From the NCBI GenBank assembly GCA_052143315.1, contig JBKQTE010000054.1, positions 1 to 64,000 of the forward strand: DNA of 64,000 nt, in the 5' to 3' direction. The notes under the pieces were generated by a model. That model worked only from the letters and a program-made list of their open reading frames with translations, searched no databases and was not told where the DNA came from. The position numbers and the translations under genes are program-made. Position 1 is the stretch's first letter, and each line of letters starts with the position of its first letter. This stretch comes from DASZIT01 sp052143315. GTDB lineage: Bacteria; Actinomycetota; Acidimicrobiia; Acidimicrobiales; RAAP-2. Positions 1 through 7,586 of the stretch are shown piece after piece.

Positions 1-352
1 AATGCCATAACTGCAAGGTCTTTACCACCCGTTCGGGAATCTCCTTCGAGTGGTTGCTCTGCTACGAATCTTCGGCCTCTGGGCCCTGAGGTGGTTCTGA
101 TGCCTGGTCCCGTCGGGGCACCTCGAATCCGTCGGCATCCGCCATGAGAAGTGCGGTTCCCTGGGCAACAGTGCGGTCTCCTAGATGAAGTTGCGCCACT
201 CGGCGTCGAACGCGTCGGCCTCCCTTGACATCGGCGACCGAGAGTCGCAACGGTTGGACGAGCACAGTGCCTGTTCAGAGGAACTTGGGATTGCGGTTCA
301 CCGGATTGTCGGATCGGCCGTAAAGGCATTACCCAGTCGATACTTGAGATTA
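1..352. other. Decayed region with possible gene remnants
   Basis: No intact gene is recognised here. On the minus strand 62-265 an open frame contains VAQLHLGDRTVAQGTALLMA, which resembles the C-terminal half of an acyl-CoA thioesterase-like protein. A stop codon directly upstream of its GTG means it would be a fragment. On the plus strand about 3-110 a frame begins CHNCKVFTTRSGISFEWLL, vaguely like the zinc-ribbon part of an IS transposase, and ends at a TGA. Both readings are weak. The stretch lies outside the first of two direct repeats and fits a worn island edge. Confidence 0.25.
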
Positions 353-520
353 CTCAAGCTCCGTGCGCGATCCGTGCGCGAGCGGACGGAAAACGTCGGT
401 ATATTTCGGTGTCGAGTGGTCAGAACATTTGCCGCCTGACCAGGGGTTCTTCTCAAATGTCCTCGTCAGAGGAATCCCATCTTTCGATTCCGCAGGTTTC
501 GGGTTCGAATCCCGAGGGGC
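353..520 (+). repeat. Direct repeat copy A with tRNA 3'-half-like end (putative att site)
   Basis: Two blocks here recur about 4.78 kb downstream. Block 1 (353-384) starts CTCAAGCT and continues with the internally repetitive CGTGCGCGATCCGTGCGCG; it matches 5138-5169 with one mismatch. Block 2 (481-520) is a 40-bp stretch identical to 5262-5301. Block 2 holds a T-arm-like stem and loop (TCGGG TTCGAAT CCCGA) followed by GGGGCGC, as in the 3' half of a tRNA, the usual target of tyrosine integrases. No matching 5' tRNA half is visible, so it is not a functional tRNA. I infer an attachment-site remnant. Positions 521-702 hold nothing I can recognise. Confidence 0.65.
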
Positions 521-702
521 GCACGAACTGGCCAGGTCAGAAGGGATTCGGTGACCGGATTAAGAGTATCGGATGATGGTCGGTGAGAATCCGAACCAGA
601 TACCCCTGATCGATACACCTAACTGGGCGGCCCGCCTGTCCAACCCTTCAACGTGCGTACCGATGAGCCCGATAAGTTGACGCTCGAATACCCCAAGGAC
701 CG

Positions 703-1326
703 CTAACGGCGCGAGGGATCCTCAGAGCTTCTCATTGATGCGAGGTGACTCTTGGCCTTTCGGAGACCTCGTCGAGCTCGTGAGTTCGTCGCTGGGTGTG
801 TTGTCCGTTCTATGAAGCCGATGATCCGTTCGAACTCATCGGCTGTCGCATCGGTTGTTTGGAGTCGCTCGATGAGGACTTCCGCCTTGACGTGACCGGA
901 TCTCAAGAGTGCCGCAACGTATTTAAGATCCTTGTCTCGCCCGGCCAAGAGCTTCGAGGCGCACAGATCATGTGGCTCGACGCACAGCCCGGTCACCCCA
1001 TTGGTTGCCGGAGATCCAACTGGCATGAGCCGCTCGCGCCAGCCTTCGGGAAATCGGCAGAGTCCGTCTTCGACCCCTTCGGCGTAGTACCCGTAGGTAT
1101 CGTCGAAACGAGTCATCTCTCCGATGGCTCCGTTGAGACGAAGTGCCTTGCTGCCGTCGGGGTCATGCGTGGCCATCACGTCCACTTCTACTGAGAGGGT
1201 GACGTCCTTGGGCAGACCCTCATACGGAGCCCCGAGAATGGCTTGGGACCCCACGATGATCACCTCGGATTCATGGAGCACATCACCCGCAGCGCGAATG
1301 ATGTGCTCCAGATCCTCTCGTTTCAT
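703..1326 (-). CDS. DUF6036-like nucleotidyltransferase, putative toxin of a TA pair
   Basis: The 207-aa protein has a nucleotidyltransferase-like start: VGSQAIL at residues 25-31, then an acidic EVDVM at about 47-51, and a later DLCASKLLAGRDKDLKY segment. This pattern is typical of DUF6036/AbiEii-related proteins, in which GS and acidic residues bind nucleotide and metal. Its ATG overlaps the stop of the upstream HTH gene (ATGA), so the two are translationally coupled. In this family such pairs act as toxin (transferase) and antitoxin (HTH); toxicity here is inference. It lies inside the repeat-bounded island, which fits a mobile defence or maintenance role. The substrate cannot be read from the sequence. 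Confidence 0.7.
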   Translation of the reverse strand: MKREDLEHIIRAAGDVLHESEVIIVGSQAILGAPYEGLPKDVTLSVEVDVMATHDPDGSKALRLNGAIGEMTRFDDTYGYYAEGVEDGLCRFPEGWRERLMPVGSPATNGVTGLCVEPHDLCASKLLAGRDKDLKYVAALLRSGHVKAEVLIERLQTTDATADEFERIIGFIERTTHPATNSRARRGLRKAKSHLASMRSSEDPSRR

Positions 1327-1856
1327 TGGATGGCCCTGGCGATCCGATCTTCAGCAGCGACTCGATTCAGGACGTCCAGTCGTTCTTCGTCCGACAACGT
1401 GCCACCGAAGGGGCTTGATTGACGAAGGTCGCGTGATGCCTGATCGGTGGAAGTCAACGCCGCTTCGAGCTCATCGATTGGTCCCGAAAGAAGTCGGTCC
1501 CAAGTATTGATGTAGGACGCTGAGCGTCCCTCCAGATCTCTCGATCGCATTACGTCGATTCGCGCCTTGGCGCGCTGAATGACGTCTTGTGGATCAGCTC
1601 GAAGCTTCTCGGCCACGAGTTTGTGAAGTTCAAGGGTTCGCCGTTCAGGATGGGTCAATCGCGGGCGTACTTCCACAATGAGGTCGCATCCAGCTGCGTC
1701 AGCAATCCGTTGCAGTGTTGAGAGCTTCGGTTCGTGACGCCCAGCCTCGTAATCGACCAGAGCGGGAGCCGACGTCTTCGCCCGACGTGCCAGTTCCCGC
1801 AGCGTGTGTCCGCTGTTCGATTTCATCGTTCGCACGAGCTCTGAGGTCGGAGTCAT
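1323..1856 (-). CDS. XRE-family HTH protein, putative antitoxin
   Basis: The 177-aa product begins MTPTSELVRTMKS. An N-terminal helix-turn-helix of the Cro/CI type spans about residues 5-60 (TLRELARRAKTSAPALVDYE as the helix-turn-helix core), followed by a longer helical C-terminal part. I chose the ATG at 1854-1856 over a longer frame running to 2012, because a TATAAT box lies only 6 nt upstream and the extension has no homologous look. It is coupled by ATGA overlap to the DUF6036 gene. By analogy with such pairs it should neutralise the partner and repress its own promoter. Confidence 0.75.
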   Translation of the reverse strand: MTPTSELVRTMKSNSGHTLRELARRAKTSAPALVDYEAGRHEPKLSTLQRIADAAGCDLIVEVRPRLTHPERRTLELHKLVAEKLRADPQDVIQRAKARIDVMRSRDLEGRSASYINTWDRLLSGPIDELEAALTSTDQASRDLRQSSPFGGTLSDEERLDVLNRVAAEDRIARAIQ

Positions 1857-1891
1857 GTAGTTATTATAACACATAACACCCCTAAACACAC
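1857..1891 (-). promoter_or_regulatory. Probable leaderless promoter and operator of the Xre/DUF6036 pair
   Basis: On the minus strand TATAAT (1868-1863) sits 6 nt before the ATG, so transcription should begin at or next to the start codon. The box lies within the near-palindrome GTTATAATAAC, a plausible operator for the HTH protein. The local AT-richness stands out from the GC-rich surroundings. No convincing -35 element is visible. Confidence 0.45.
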
Positions 1892-2110
1892 CACCTCTAA
1901 CCAGGGTGTATCCCAATGGTGACCGCAATAATCCTGCTCGTGGCCCCGAAATCGGGCCTTGAGTGGAGTCTTGCCGCCGCGCGGACTGGTCTGCCGCCCA
2001 ATGGCGACCCACCCGCCCAAGCGGGAGGCCGTTGTTCGGCGGTCACCAGGATGTTGTTACGGCCGTAACAGCCTTCGGACATCATGGCGAAGGAACCATG
2101 ACGAAACGAA

Positions 2111-2272
2111 CGCGGCGAGATAGGCCAGCGGAGAGAGGGCGTCCGATCCGTAGGCCTCGGCGGTCCAGACCGAGTGGTAGCCAAGAGACTCCGCGCGTCG
2201 AAGGGTCTCCACCGGCACGCGGAGCTCGGCGGCTCGATACAGATTCAGGCGTAGAGCGAGCTTCACAGTCAT
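2111..2272 (-). pseudogene. Fragment of LLM-class F420-dependent oxidoreductase (N-terminus)
   Basis: The minus-strand frame starting at 2272 reads MTVKLALRLNLYRAAEL and continues through ESLGYHSVWTAEAYGSDALS to LAYLAA at about residue 54. These are hallmark N-terminal motifs of luciferase-like F420-dependent oxidoreductases of about 340 aa. After LAYLAA the similarity stops, and the frame closes at 2057 with unrelated residues. About 50 residues of a TIM-barrel protein cannot be functional, so this is a truncated remnant. The start region (2273-2320) is shared with the head of the next locus, which suggests a recombination joint. Confidence 0.6.
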
Positions 2273-2438
2273 GGATGGCCACCTCTGCATCGGGATCGCC
2301 GAGGGCGAGGAGTGACAGTTGACTCCCTCGTCGCGCCGTCGGCTCCCGTGGAAATCGTATACTATATTAACTTCTGCGGTGGACAGTGGGAGGTCCACGG
2401 TTGTGAGCCCCCCAGCCGCGAAGGGGGATGTAGCACTA

Positions 2439-3809
2439 ATGGGGTGCGCAGCGCTCGAGGTAGTGGTACACGTTTGCGGCGGTCACCGAACGAATCCACT
2501 CCTGCTGAAGCAGCGACCCAATCGCATTCGAAATATATTCGCGACCGTTGCAAGCATCGTTGTCGTGCTGGGGGCCATCCTCGTTTCGGGTTGGACACAG
2601 GCCGGAGCGTCGAGCCCCGCCGACCAGGGTGTGACGTCGACCACCATCAGGATCGGCATATCGGTCATCGATTTCGCTGCGTTGCAAGCCGTCGGCGTCA
2701 CGCTCAACGATGGCAACTATCAAGACGCCGTCAGCGCGCTGAAGGCCAACATGAACGCCCATGGAGGGGTTGACGGCCGAAAGGTCGTCCCCTACTTCGT
2801 CGAGATGAACCCGGCCTCAGCTTCATCGATCAGCTCATCGTGCTCGGAGCTCACCGAAGACGACAAGGCCTTCATCGTCCTGTTCCCGGTCTATCCGGAT
2901 TGCTATCAGCAGACCTACGACACGCCCGTCATAGGGGGAGTGTTACCGGGCACATTGCCGGCGAGCGCTGCTGCCGACTTCAGTCTCACGCCGCCCGACG
3001 CCGCCTATGACCCTGTGCAGCTGGCCGGGTTCGACAACCGGGGGGCGTTCAAGGGCAAAAAAGTAGGCATCTTCTACGGTCCAGATGACACATCCGAAGC
3101 GAAAGTGGTCCAGTCGGACCTCAAGAAATTGCAGGTCGACGTCGTACTGTCCGCCGAGGACAGCGTGACGGCGACGGATACCGTGGCGGTCGACCAGGAA
3201 GCTCAGACCATTGCCCTTCGGTTCCAGGATGCCGGTGTGAATGAGGTGGTCGGGGTCGGTGGTACCGGTGCGGCGACCTGGCCACGGGCGCTTCAGGACA
3301 ATCAGAGCATGTACAAGCCCCCCTGGATCGCCACGAACGTGACGGCACTCGCGTCCTACGTGGCATCCGCCAAAGGGGGGAATCCTTACCTGGACAACGT
3401 GATGACTTCGACCCCGTTGTCGTCCGCCTACCAGGTATGGATGGATCCGGCGGTGCAAAAGTGCACGGCCATCGTTCGCAAGGCGTACCCATCAGATGCC
3501 ATTGCCGCGCCCGTCAATCCGAACAGCCCTCAGGCTGCGTCGAGTGGTGCGGACACGACCTATGCCGCGGTGGAGGCCGCCTGTCAGGACCTGGCGATCT
3601 TTGCCAAGATCGCCGATGCCGCTGGGAAGAATCTGACGGTGGCGAGCTTCACCAAGGCGGGCTATCAGCTCAGAAATGTCACCTTTCCCGGTAGTGGTGG
3701 ACCTGTCTCGTTCGGACCCGATCAGCCCTACGCCATAGGAAAGGCGAACGTCGTTGTCTATGACCCTCGGTCCGGCCAGTTGGTGCCTGCTCCTGCATCT
3801 CGATCGTGA
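2439..3809 (+). CDS. Orphan substrate-binding protein of ABC type (Peripla_BP_6-like), secreted
   Basis: From the ATG at 2439 the product is 456 aa. A basic segment (KQRPNRIRN) precedes a hydrophobic stretch at about 34-51 and an AGASS-like signal cleavage region near 58. The mature part (TIRIGISVIDFAALQAVGVT, then VDGRKVVPYFVEMNP and KKVGIFYGPDD) matches the type I periplasmic-binding fold of branched-chain amino acid/amide transporters. No permease or ATPase lies nearby, so it is an orphan receptor or relic. The start is uncertain: an AAGGGGGA at about 2421-2428 supports 2439, but a GTG about 20 codons further in would give a more usual signal peptide. It is flanked by gene fragments inside the island. 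Confidence 0.75.
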   Translation: MGCAALEVVVHVCGGHRTNPLLLKQRPNRIRNIFATVASIVVVLGAILVSGWTQAGASSPADQGVTSTTIRIGISVIDFAALQAVGVTLNDGNYQDAVSALKANMNAHGGVDGRKVVPYFVEMNPASASSISSSCSELTEDDKAFIVLFPVYPDCYQQTYDTPVIGGVLPGTLPASAAADFSLTPPDAAYDPVQLAGFDNRGAFKGKKVGIFYGPDDTSEAKVVQSDLKKLQVDVVLSAEDSVTATDTVAVDQEAQTIALRFQDAGVNEVVGVGGTGAATWPRALQDNQSMYKPPWIATNVTALASYVASAKGGNPYLDNVMTSTPLSSAYQVWMDPAVQKCTAIVRKAYPSDAIAAPVNPNSPQAASSGADTTYAAVEAACQDLAIFAKIADAAGKNLTVASFTKAGYQLRNVTFPGSGGPVSFGPDQPYAIGKANVVVYDPRSGQLVPAPASRS

Positions 3810-3878
3810 AAGCAGTGGGGGCGGAGCAGATGGATACTCCGGAAGGCGCTCGTGCCTTTAGTGGATCGCCGCTGAACG

Positions 3879-4190
3879 GTGGGCGACATGGAGATCCAGG
3901 GACCCGTGACAGGCGGGCGCCACGGGTGGCCCTTCGGGGCGAGCATCGAGGTCCTCGCGGCGCCTGGGTACGTGGAGGAGGAGTACTTCATCGCAGGTAT
4001 GGCTCCGACGTATGCACTCGCTCCCGACTCTGCGCACACCCGGGACGGGCGCTGGCGCGCCGAGCGGTCTCAGGCGGTGCCATCCCGGACGAGGATCGTG
4101 GTGCGGCGCCCAGTGGATCCGTCGCGCTTCAACGGAACCGTCGTCGTGGAGTGGAACAACGTGTCCATGGCCCACGACTTGATGCTCACC
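3879..4190 (+). pseudogene. Fragment of alpha/beta-hydrolase domain protein (Abhydrolase_10-like)
   Basis: This frame contains VTGGRHGWPFGASIEVL, then GYVEEEYFIAG, then RTRIVVRRPVDPSRFNGTVV followed by EWNNVS. This is the conserved N-terminal part of large secreted-type hydrolases of the Abhydrolase_10 family (normally over 400 aa). Similarity stops at HDLML, about residue 103. The following sequence belongs to an unrelated fragment on the other strand. No catalytic serine or GGSY-type motif is present. I call it a truncated remnant joined to foreign DNA at about 4190-4200. Confidence 0.6.
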
Positions 4191-4200
4191 GACATCACGG

Positions 4201-4458
4201 GACCAGTTGGACCCAGCGGCCCGGTGAGTTCAGTAGGAATCGTTCGACAAGGGCGACGCACCCTTCTGAATCGGGCCCCTTGTGGACGAGATCTCCCACT
4301 TGGATGATCGCAAGACCCTCCGGCACAATGCCATGGTCCAGATCGGCCCCGAGCGCCGCCAGCGCCTCTGCGAGACGGTCCGCGTAACCCTGCACATCGC
4401 CGATCAGTGCGAAGCGAGTGATTTCGACGTCAGAAGGCAGGAGTGCAGCATATGGCAG
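4201..4458 (-). pseudogene. Fragment of metallophosphoesterase (N-terminal motifs only)
   Basis: The minus-strand frame reads ITRFALIGDVQGYADRLAEA and later IIQVGDLVHKGPDSEGC and SPGRWVQLV. GDVxG and GDLVHKGPDS are the first two metal-binding motifs of calcineurin-like phosphoesterases. The expected GNHE motif should follow QLV but is cut off at about 4201, where the abhydrolase fragment ends. No good start codon lies in frame upstream of LPYAALLPSDVE. Two unrelated gene pieces therefore meet head-on at this joint. Confidence 0.55.
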
Positions 4459-4489
4459 GGGTGACCCGTAGCGCCCGGCTTGGAGCGCT

Positions 4490-4525
4490 ATTCTCTTTGA
4501 TCTACATTTCGTCTACACTGGGACC
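4490..4525 (+). promoter_or_regulatory. Probable leaderless promoter/operator of the RHH-MazF pair
   Basis: A TACACT -10-like box lies about 10 nt before the ATG at 4526, and no Shine-Dalgarno sequence is seen, so the antitoxin is probably leaderless. The pentamer CTACA occurs twice with an 11-nt period (TCTACATTTCGTCTACACT), the kind of short direct repeat that ribbon-helix-helix proteins bind. Autorepression is inference. Confidence 0.35.
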
Positions 4526-4756
4526 ATGGCTTCCTCCGATACGACCACTGTGCGAGTCCGGCGACCCGACTCCGAGCGGCTTTCAGCGTTGGCTGAGAGT
4601 CGCCAGACGACTGTTGTTGAGGTAGTGCACACGGCCATCGACGCGCTGGAACGGCTGGAGTTCATGCGCGGACTGAACGACGACTATCGGCAGTTGGATC
4701 CGGAGAGCCGGGAAGCGCTCTTGGCCGAGCAGCTGGAGTGGGATCCCCTCGCTTGA
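4526..4756 (+). CDS. Ribbon-helix-helix antitoxin (MazE-like)
   Basis: This 76-aa protein starts TTTVRVRRPDSERLSALAES. The alternating polar strand followed by two helices (VVEVVHTAIDALERL) is a ribbon-helix-helix DNA-binding fold. Its acidic tail, ending EALLAEQLEWDPLA, would wrap a MazF partner in this family. The toxin gene overlaps its last codons. It likely represses the shared promoter and neutralises the toxin. Size and arrangement are typical of actinobacterial mazEF pairs. Confidence 0.8.
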   Translation: MASSDTTTVRVRRPDSERLSALAESRQTTVVEVVHTAIDALERLEFMRGLNDDYRQLDPESREALLAEQLEWDPLA

Positions 4757-5088
4757 TCTGGCGGGGCGAAATCTACGACGTTGATCTCGGCGTGCCCCTT
4801 GGCCATGAGCCCGCCCACCTCCGTCCGGGCGTGATCGTTTCTGCCGACCTGATCAACAACGGACCGGGCGCATTGGTTGGGGTCGTCCCGATTACATCCA
4901 CGCGCTACGGCTTGCGAAGTCACGTAGAGCTCGAGCCGGGTGACTCTGGCCTCGACCACGGCTCATTTGCGCGGTGCGACCAGATCCGGATGCTCTCGAC
5001 CAAGCGCCTTTCGAGCCGTCGGGGCCGCATCTCGCCCGAGTCGATGCAAGCGATCGACCGCGCACTGCGGTTCGTTCTCGACCTCTGA
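4753..5088 (+). CDS. MazF/PemK-family endoribonuclease toxin
   Basis: The product begins IWRGEIYDVDLG, with LRPGVIVSADLIN, VGVVPITSTRYG and DQIRMLSTKRL following. These are the conserved beta-barrel elements of MazF/PemK mRNA interferases. I prefer the TTG at 4753, which overlaps the antitoxin stop (TTGA) and gives 111 aa. A GTG at 4738 would give 116 aa but lacks a ribosome site. The Arg of RPGVIVS and the Thr/Ser of PITST correspond to the catalytic region of the family. The cleavage specificity cannot be predicted. It ends 50 bp before the second direct repeat. Confidence 0.85.
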   Translation: MIWRGEIYDVDLGVPLGHEPAHLRPGVIVSADLINNGPGALVGVVPITSTRYGLRSHVELEPGDSGLDHGSFARCDQIRMLSTKRLSSRRGRISPESMQAIDRALRFVLDL

Positions 5089-5137
5089 AGTCGTGCTCTG
5101 TGGGACCATCCGTCACCACGCCCGAAAGTTGAGAACT

Positions 5138-5301
5138 CTCAAGCTTCGTGCGCGATCCGTGCGCGAGCGAAAACAGCGGTACTCGGCGGTCGTCAACGAT
5201 CAGACAAACGGAAACCTGAACAGATCTTTTTGCGAAAGATCCCTCGTCGTCGGAATCCCTTCTTTCGATTCCGCAGGTTTCGGGTTCGAATCCCGAGGGG
5301 C
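5138..5301 (+). repeat. Direct repeat copy B with tRNA 3'-half-like end (putative att site)
   Basis: Block 1 at 5138-5169 and block 2 at 5262-5301 match 353-384 (31 of 32) and 481-520 (40 of 40), with nearly the same spacing but divergent sequence between. The T-arm motif GGGTTCGAATCCC is followed by GGGGCTC. Short copies of GAGGGGCGCAC recur just after it (about 5308-5337), as if the tRNA end had been hit more than once. An integrase remnant follows immediately. I read copies A and B as attL/attR-type boundaries of a 4.78-kb element. Confidence 0.65.
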
Positions 5302-5328
5302 TCACACACGAAGGGGCGCACACCGAGG

Positions 5329-5651
5329 GGCGCACTGAAAGAGGCTCTTCGAGACATCGGCGCGGCGTTGGGTCGCAGCGAGCGGTGGGCAAACCTGGCC
5401 GTGGCCTCCGCCGAACGGCGGGAACACGCCCAGGTATTAGGCCGCGGGGACTTGGACCTCGACGGCTCGATTCTCGCCTACGCAAGTTCACATCCTCGGA
5501 GCTCCGAGATGCGGGATTCAACATCAGCGTGGTGGCCCAGCGGCAAGGACACGGCCCCCAGGTGTTGACACGCCACTATTCGAAGTCCAGAGCTTCGTCG
5601 GACAAACGGGCCGCCGAACACCTTGGCCGCGTCGTACACGGGAGGAGGTAG
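5329..5651 (+). pseudogene. Tyrosine recombinase (phage-type integrase) C-terminal remnant, frameshifted
   Basis: Two frames together spell an integrase C-terminus. The first (5329 to about 5483) reads ALRDIGAALGRSERW... to LDGSILAY. After an apparent one-base deletion the second reads RKFTSSELRDAGFNISVVAQ, then RQGHGPQVLTRHYSK and RAAEHLGRVVHG. GHG is the second conserved box and the Tyr of RHYSK fits the nucleophile position. The N-terminal domain and the first catalytic Arg are missing. It would be inactive. Its place beside a tRNA-like repeat explains the island boundary. Positions 5652-5810 contain no recognisable gene. Confidence 0.7.
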
Positions 5652-5810
5652 ATCGGAAGTGCCCCGGTTAGGAATCTCGTTGAGGCTGTCCGGACAGACC
5701 GGCGCCGTCGCCTTGTGGCTCCTCAGAACGGTGTGGGAGTCCATCCCGTATCGCCGCATCCATGCAGCATGCGGCGTTTGATTCCCAGGGGTTTCCCAGT
5801 CACCGCAGGT

Positions 5811-6335
5811 CTAGAGGCGTACAAACTGAGCGACCACGACGACGCGATTGGCGAGTCCGGCACCCATCGGCGCCCGCGACACTCCCCATTGTCGGCGGTC
5901 GATGGCAACCTCGCCGCTGATAGTGATGCGTTCAACTGACGGAGTTGTCAATGTTGCGACGAGTTCAATCGGATGTGACTGATCCTTGATCCGCAGCAAT
6001 CCTTTGATTCCCACGGTTCCCTCAGTGGACGGGGTTGCTTCCGAGGCCGTGAATGTGAAGGTGGGGTACGTACCGACGTCCAAGAAATCGCGACCTCGAA
6101 GATGCTTGTCGCGCCACTTGATCTTGGTGTCGATGGATGTTGCATCCAGTACGAGCTCTCCCGAGACTCCTCCATCGTCACCCCTGAGCCCACTACCCTG
6201 CACGGCCCGGACGGTGCCCGTGACCTTCGCGAGGCCCCACATCGCGGTGGTGTGGAATTCGACGGTCGTGTGCTTCGGATCCAGCTGCCATGTTCCGACC
6301 ATTCCGGCCAGAGTTGTGGCGGTTGCTTCAGTCAT
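5811..6335 (-). CDS. YceI-family lipocalin-like protein
   Basis: The 174-aa protein opens with GTWQLDPKHTTVEFHTTAMW and ends with EVAIDRRQWGVSRAPMG, the diagnostic ends of the YceI beta-barrel. That fold binds polyisoprenoid or amphiphilic lipids. The length is normal for the family. No signal peptide is seen, so it is probably cytoplasmic. The ATG at 6335 has AGGAG 8 nt upstream and overlaps the stop of the pirin gene (ATGA), giving a two-gene operon. Pairing with pirin suggests a shared stress or redox role, which is inference. Confidence 0.88.
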   Translation of the reverse strand: MTEATATTLAGMVGTWQLDPKHTTVEFHTTAMWGLAKVTGTVRAVQGSGLRGDDGGVSGELVLDATSIDTKIKWRDKHLRGRDFLDVGTYPTFTFTASEATPSTEGTVGIKGLLRIKDQSHPIELVATLTTPSVERITISGEVAIDRRQWGVSRAPMGAGLANRVVVVAQFVRL

Positions 6336-7471
6336 CTGGGAACTCCTGACGTGTGGTTGATGTCTGTTTCTGCTTGCAAGGGGTCGGGGTGCTCGACGTT
6401 CCACGATTGCTCGCCCTCGGGATACTCGGTCCGGGCGTCGGGGTGGTGCGCGAACCGCGGCGTCGACCGCGGATGCACCGGATCACTACTGGGCCAGGCC
6501 CATCCACCGAATCCCGTCCTGTGGTAGTCGCGGTAGGCCTCTTCGATCTCGGCTCGGCTGTTCATCACGAACGGGCCGACCATCGCCACCGGTTCACCGA
6601 TTGGCCTACCCTGGAGGATGAGGGCTTGGGCGCCGTCCAGACCGGCCGAGACGGCGACCGGGGTATCGGATCGGAGCACGACCCCGACCGGTGCGTCGAG
6701 CGTTCTTCCACCGATCTCGACGGAGCCCTCGAAAAGGTAGAGCGTCCGGACGGTCTCGGCCTGCGTGGTGGGTGGAAGGGTCCATTGCGCTGAGGGCTCG
6801 GCCAGGACCTGCCAGATCGCCACTTCAGCCTCGCTCTTTGAGGCCAAGGAATCCGGAGGGGCCGCCAAAGGCGCGACGTCCTCGAAGGCCCCGGCCACGA
6901 TGATCACCTGGGTCGAACGACCGGCATCGTCCTTCACGACCATGCTCGGCAGGTCCTCCCGCCAGAACATCGTGATGTACGGCTCGACCATCTTGTCCGC
7001 GGCCGGCAGATTGAGCCAGATCTGGAACATGTCCAACGTGTTGGGCCCACTCGGGTCCCGGAGCGGGAACATCTCAGCGTGCTGGATCCCGCTCCCCGCG
7101 GTCAGCCACTGCACATCGCCAGCGCCGTACCGTGCCGTCGCCCCGAGGGAGTCGGAGTGGTCGACGGCGCCCGTTCGGACGAAGGTGACGGTCTCGAATC
7201 CACGGTGCGGATGTTGGGGGAAACCTGGGACGACGCTTCCGTAATACATGCCCCATCCGGGGGTTGACGGGTCGGCATCGCGCCGTTTCCCTTCGGTCGT
7301 CGCCGGTCCCATCTCAGGGTTGCCCGGCGGATAGTGATCGAGGTGGTGCACCACCAGAATGAACGGGTCGATGGTCGACCACGGAAACCCCAGGGTCAGC
7401 GTGTCGAGGACCAGGTCGTCCGCCTGACTCGTCCCCGTGGCTTCCTCGTTGTCGGTGTGGACAGGTTCCAT
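6332..7471 (-). CDS. Pirin family protein
   Basis: This 379-aa bicupin contains FPQHPHRGFETVTFVRTGAV near residues 84-103 and TAGSGIQHAEMF near 126-137. These supply the His/His/His/Glu metal site of pirins. The C-terminal half matches the pirin_C domain, and the last 50 residues are an extra polar tail. Bacterial pirins include quercetinases and redox-responsive regulators; the activity here is unknown. The ATG at 7471 follows GGGAAGGGAG. The gene is divergent from a MarR regulator, with 115 bp between them containing operator-like repeats, so control by that regulator is likely. Confidence 0.88.
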   Translation of the reverse strand: MEPVHTDNEEATGTSQADDLVLDTLTLGFPWSTIDPFILVVHHLDHYPPGNPEMGPATTEGKRRDADPSTPGWGMYYGSVVPGFPQHPHRGFETVTFVRTGAVDHSDSLGATARYGAGDVQWLTAGSGIQHAEMFPLRDPSGPNTLDMFQIWLNLPAADKMVEPYITMFWREDLPSMVVKDDAGRSTQVIIVAGAFEDVAPLAAPPDSLASKSEAEVAIWQVLAEPSAQWTLPPTTQAETVRTLYLFEGSVEIGGRTLDAPVGVVLRSDTPVAVSAGLDGAQALILQGRPIGEPVAMVGPFVMNSRAEIEEAYRDYHRTGFGGWAWPSSDPVHPRSTPRFAHHPDARTEYPEGEQSWNVEHPDPLQAETDINHTSGVPR

Positions 7472-7526
7472 GTCGGTACTCCCTTCCCTGGGCACGACTC
7501 TTTGTCCACAGGGGATAGAAATCTAC

Positions 7527-7571
7527 TTGCTCCGTCAAGCAATGATACCATCTATTTCTCGTGTCAAGCAA
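7527..7571. promoter_or_regulatory. Operator-like repeats between pirin and marR
   Basis: TTGCT...AGCAA forms an inverted repeat (7527-7531 with 7538-7542). The nonamer GTCAAGCAA occurs at 7534-7542 and again at 7563-7571, a 29-bp period. The stretch is AT-richer than its surroundings and lies between two divergent starts. This resembles a MarR-type site covering both promoters. Confidence 0.5.
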
Positions 7572-7586
7572 CTAGACTGACCGTCC

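Noticed and set aside
1..110. IS transposase at the window start
   Set aside because: CHNCK...RSGISFEW is only weakly like an IS zinc ribbon, and the frame ends after about 35 residues; no terminal repeats are visible.
481..520. Functional tRNA gene
   Set aside because: Only the T-arm and 3' acceptor half are recognisable; no 5' acceptor, D-arm or sound anticodon arm is found upstream.
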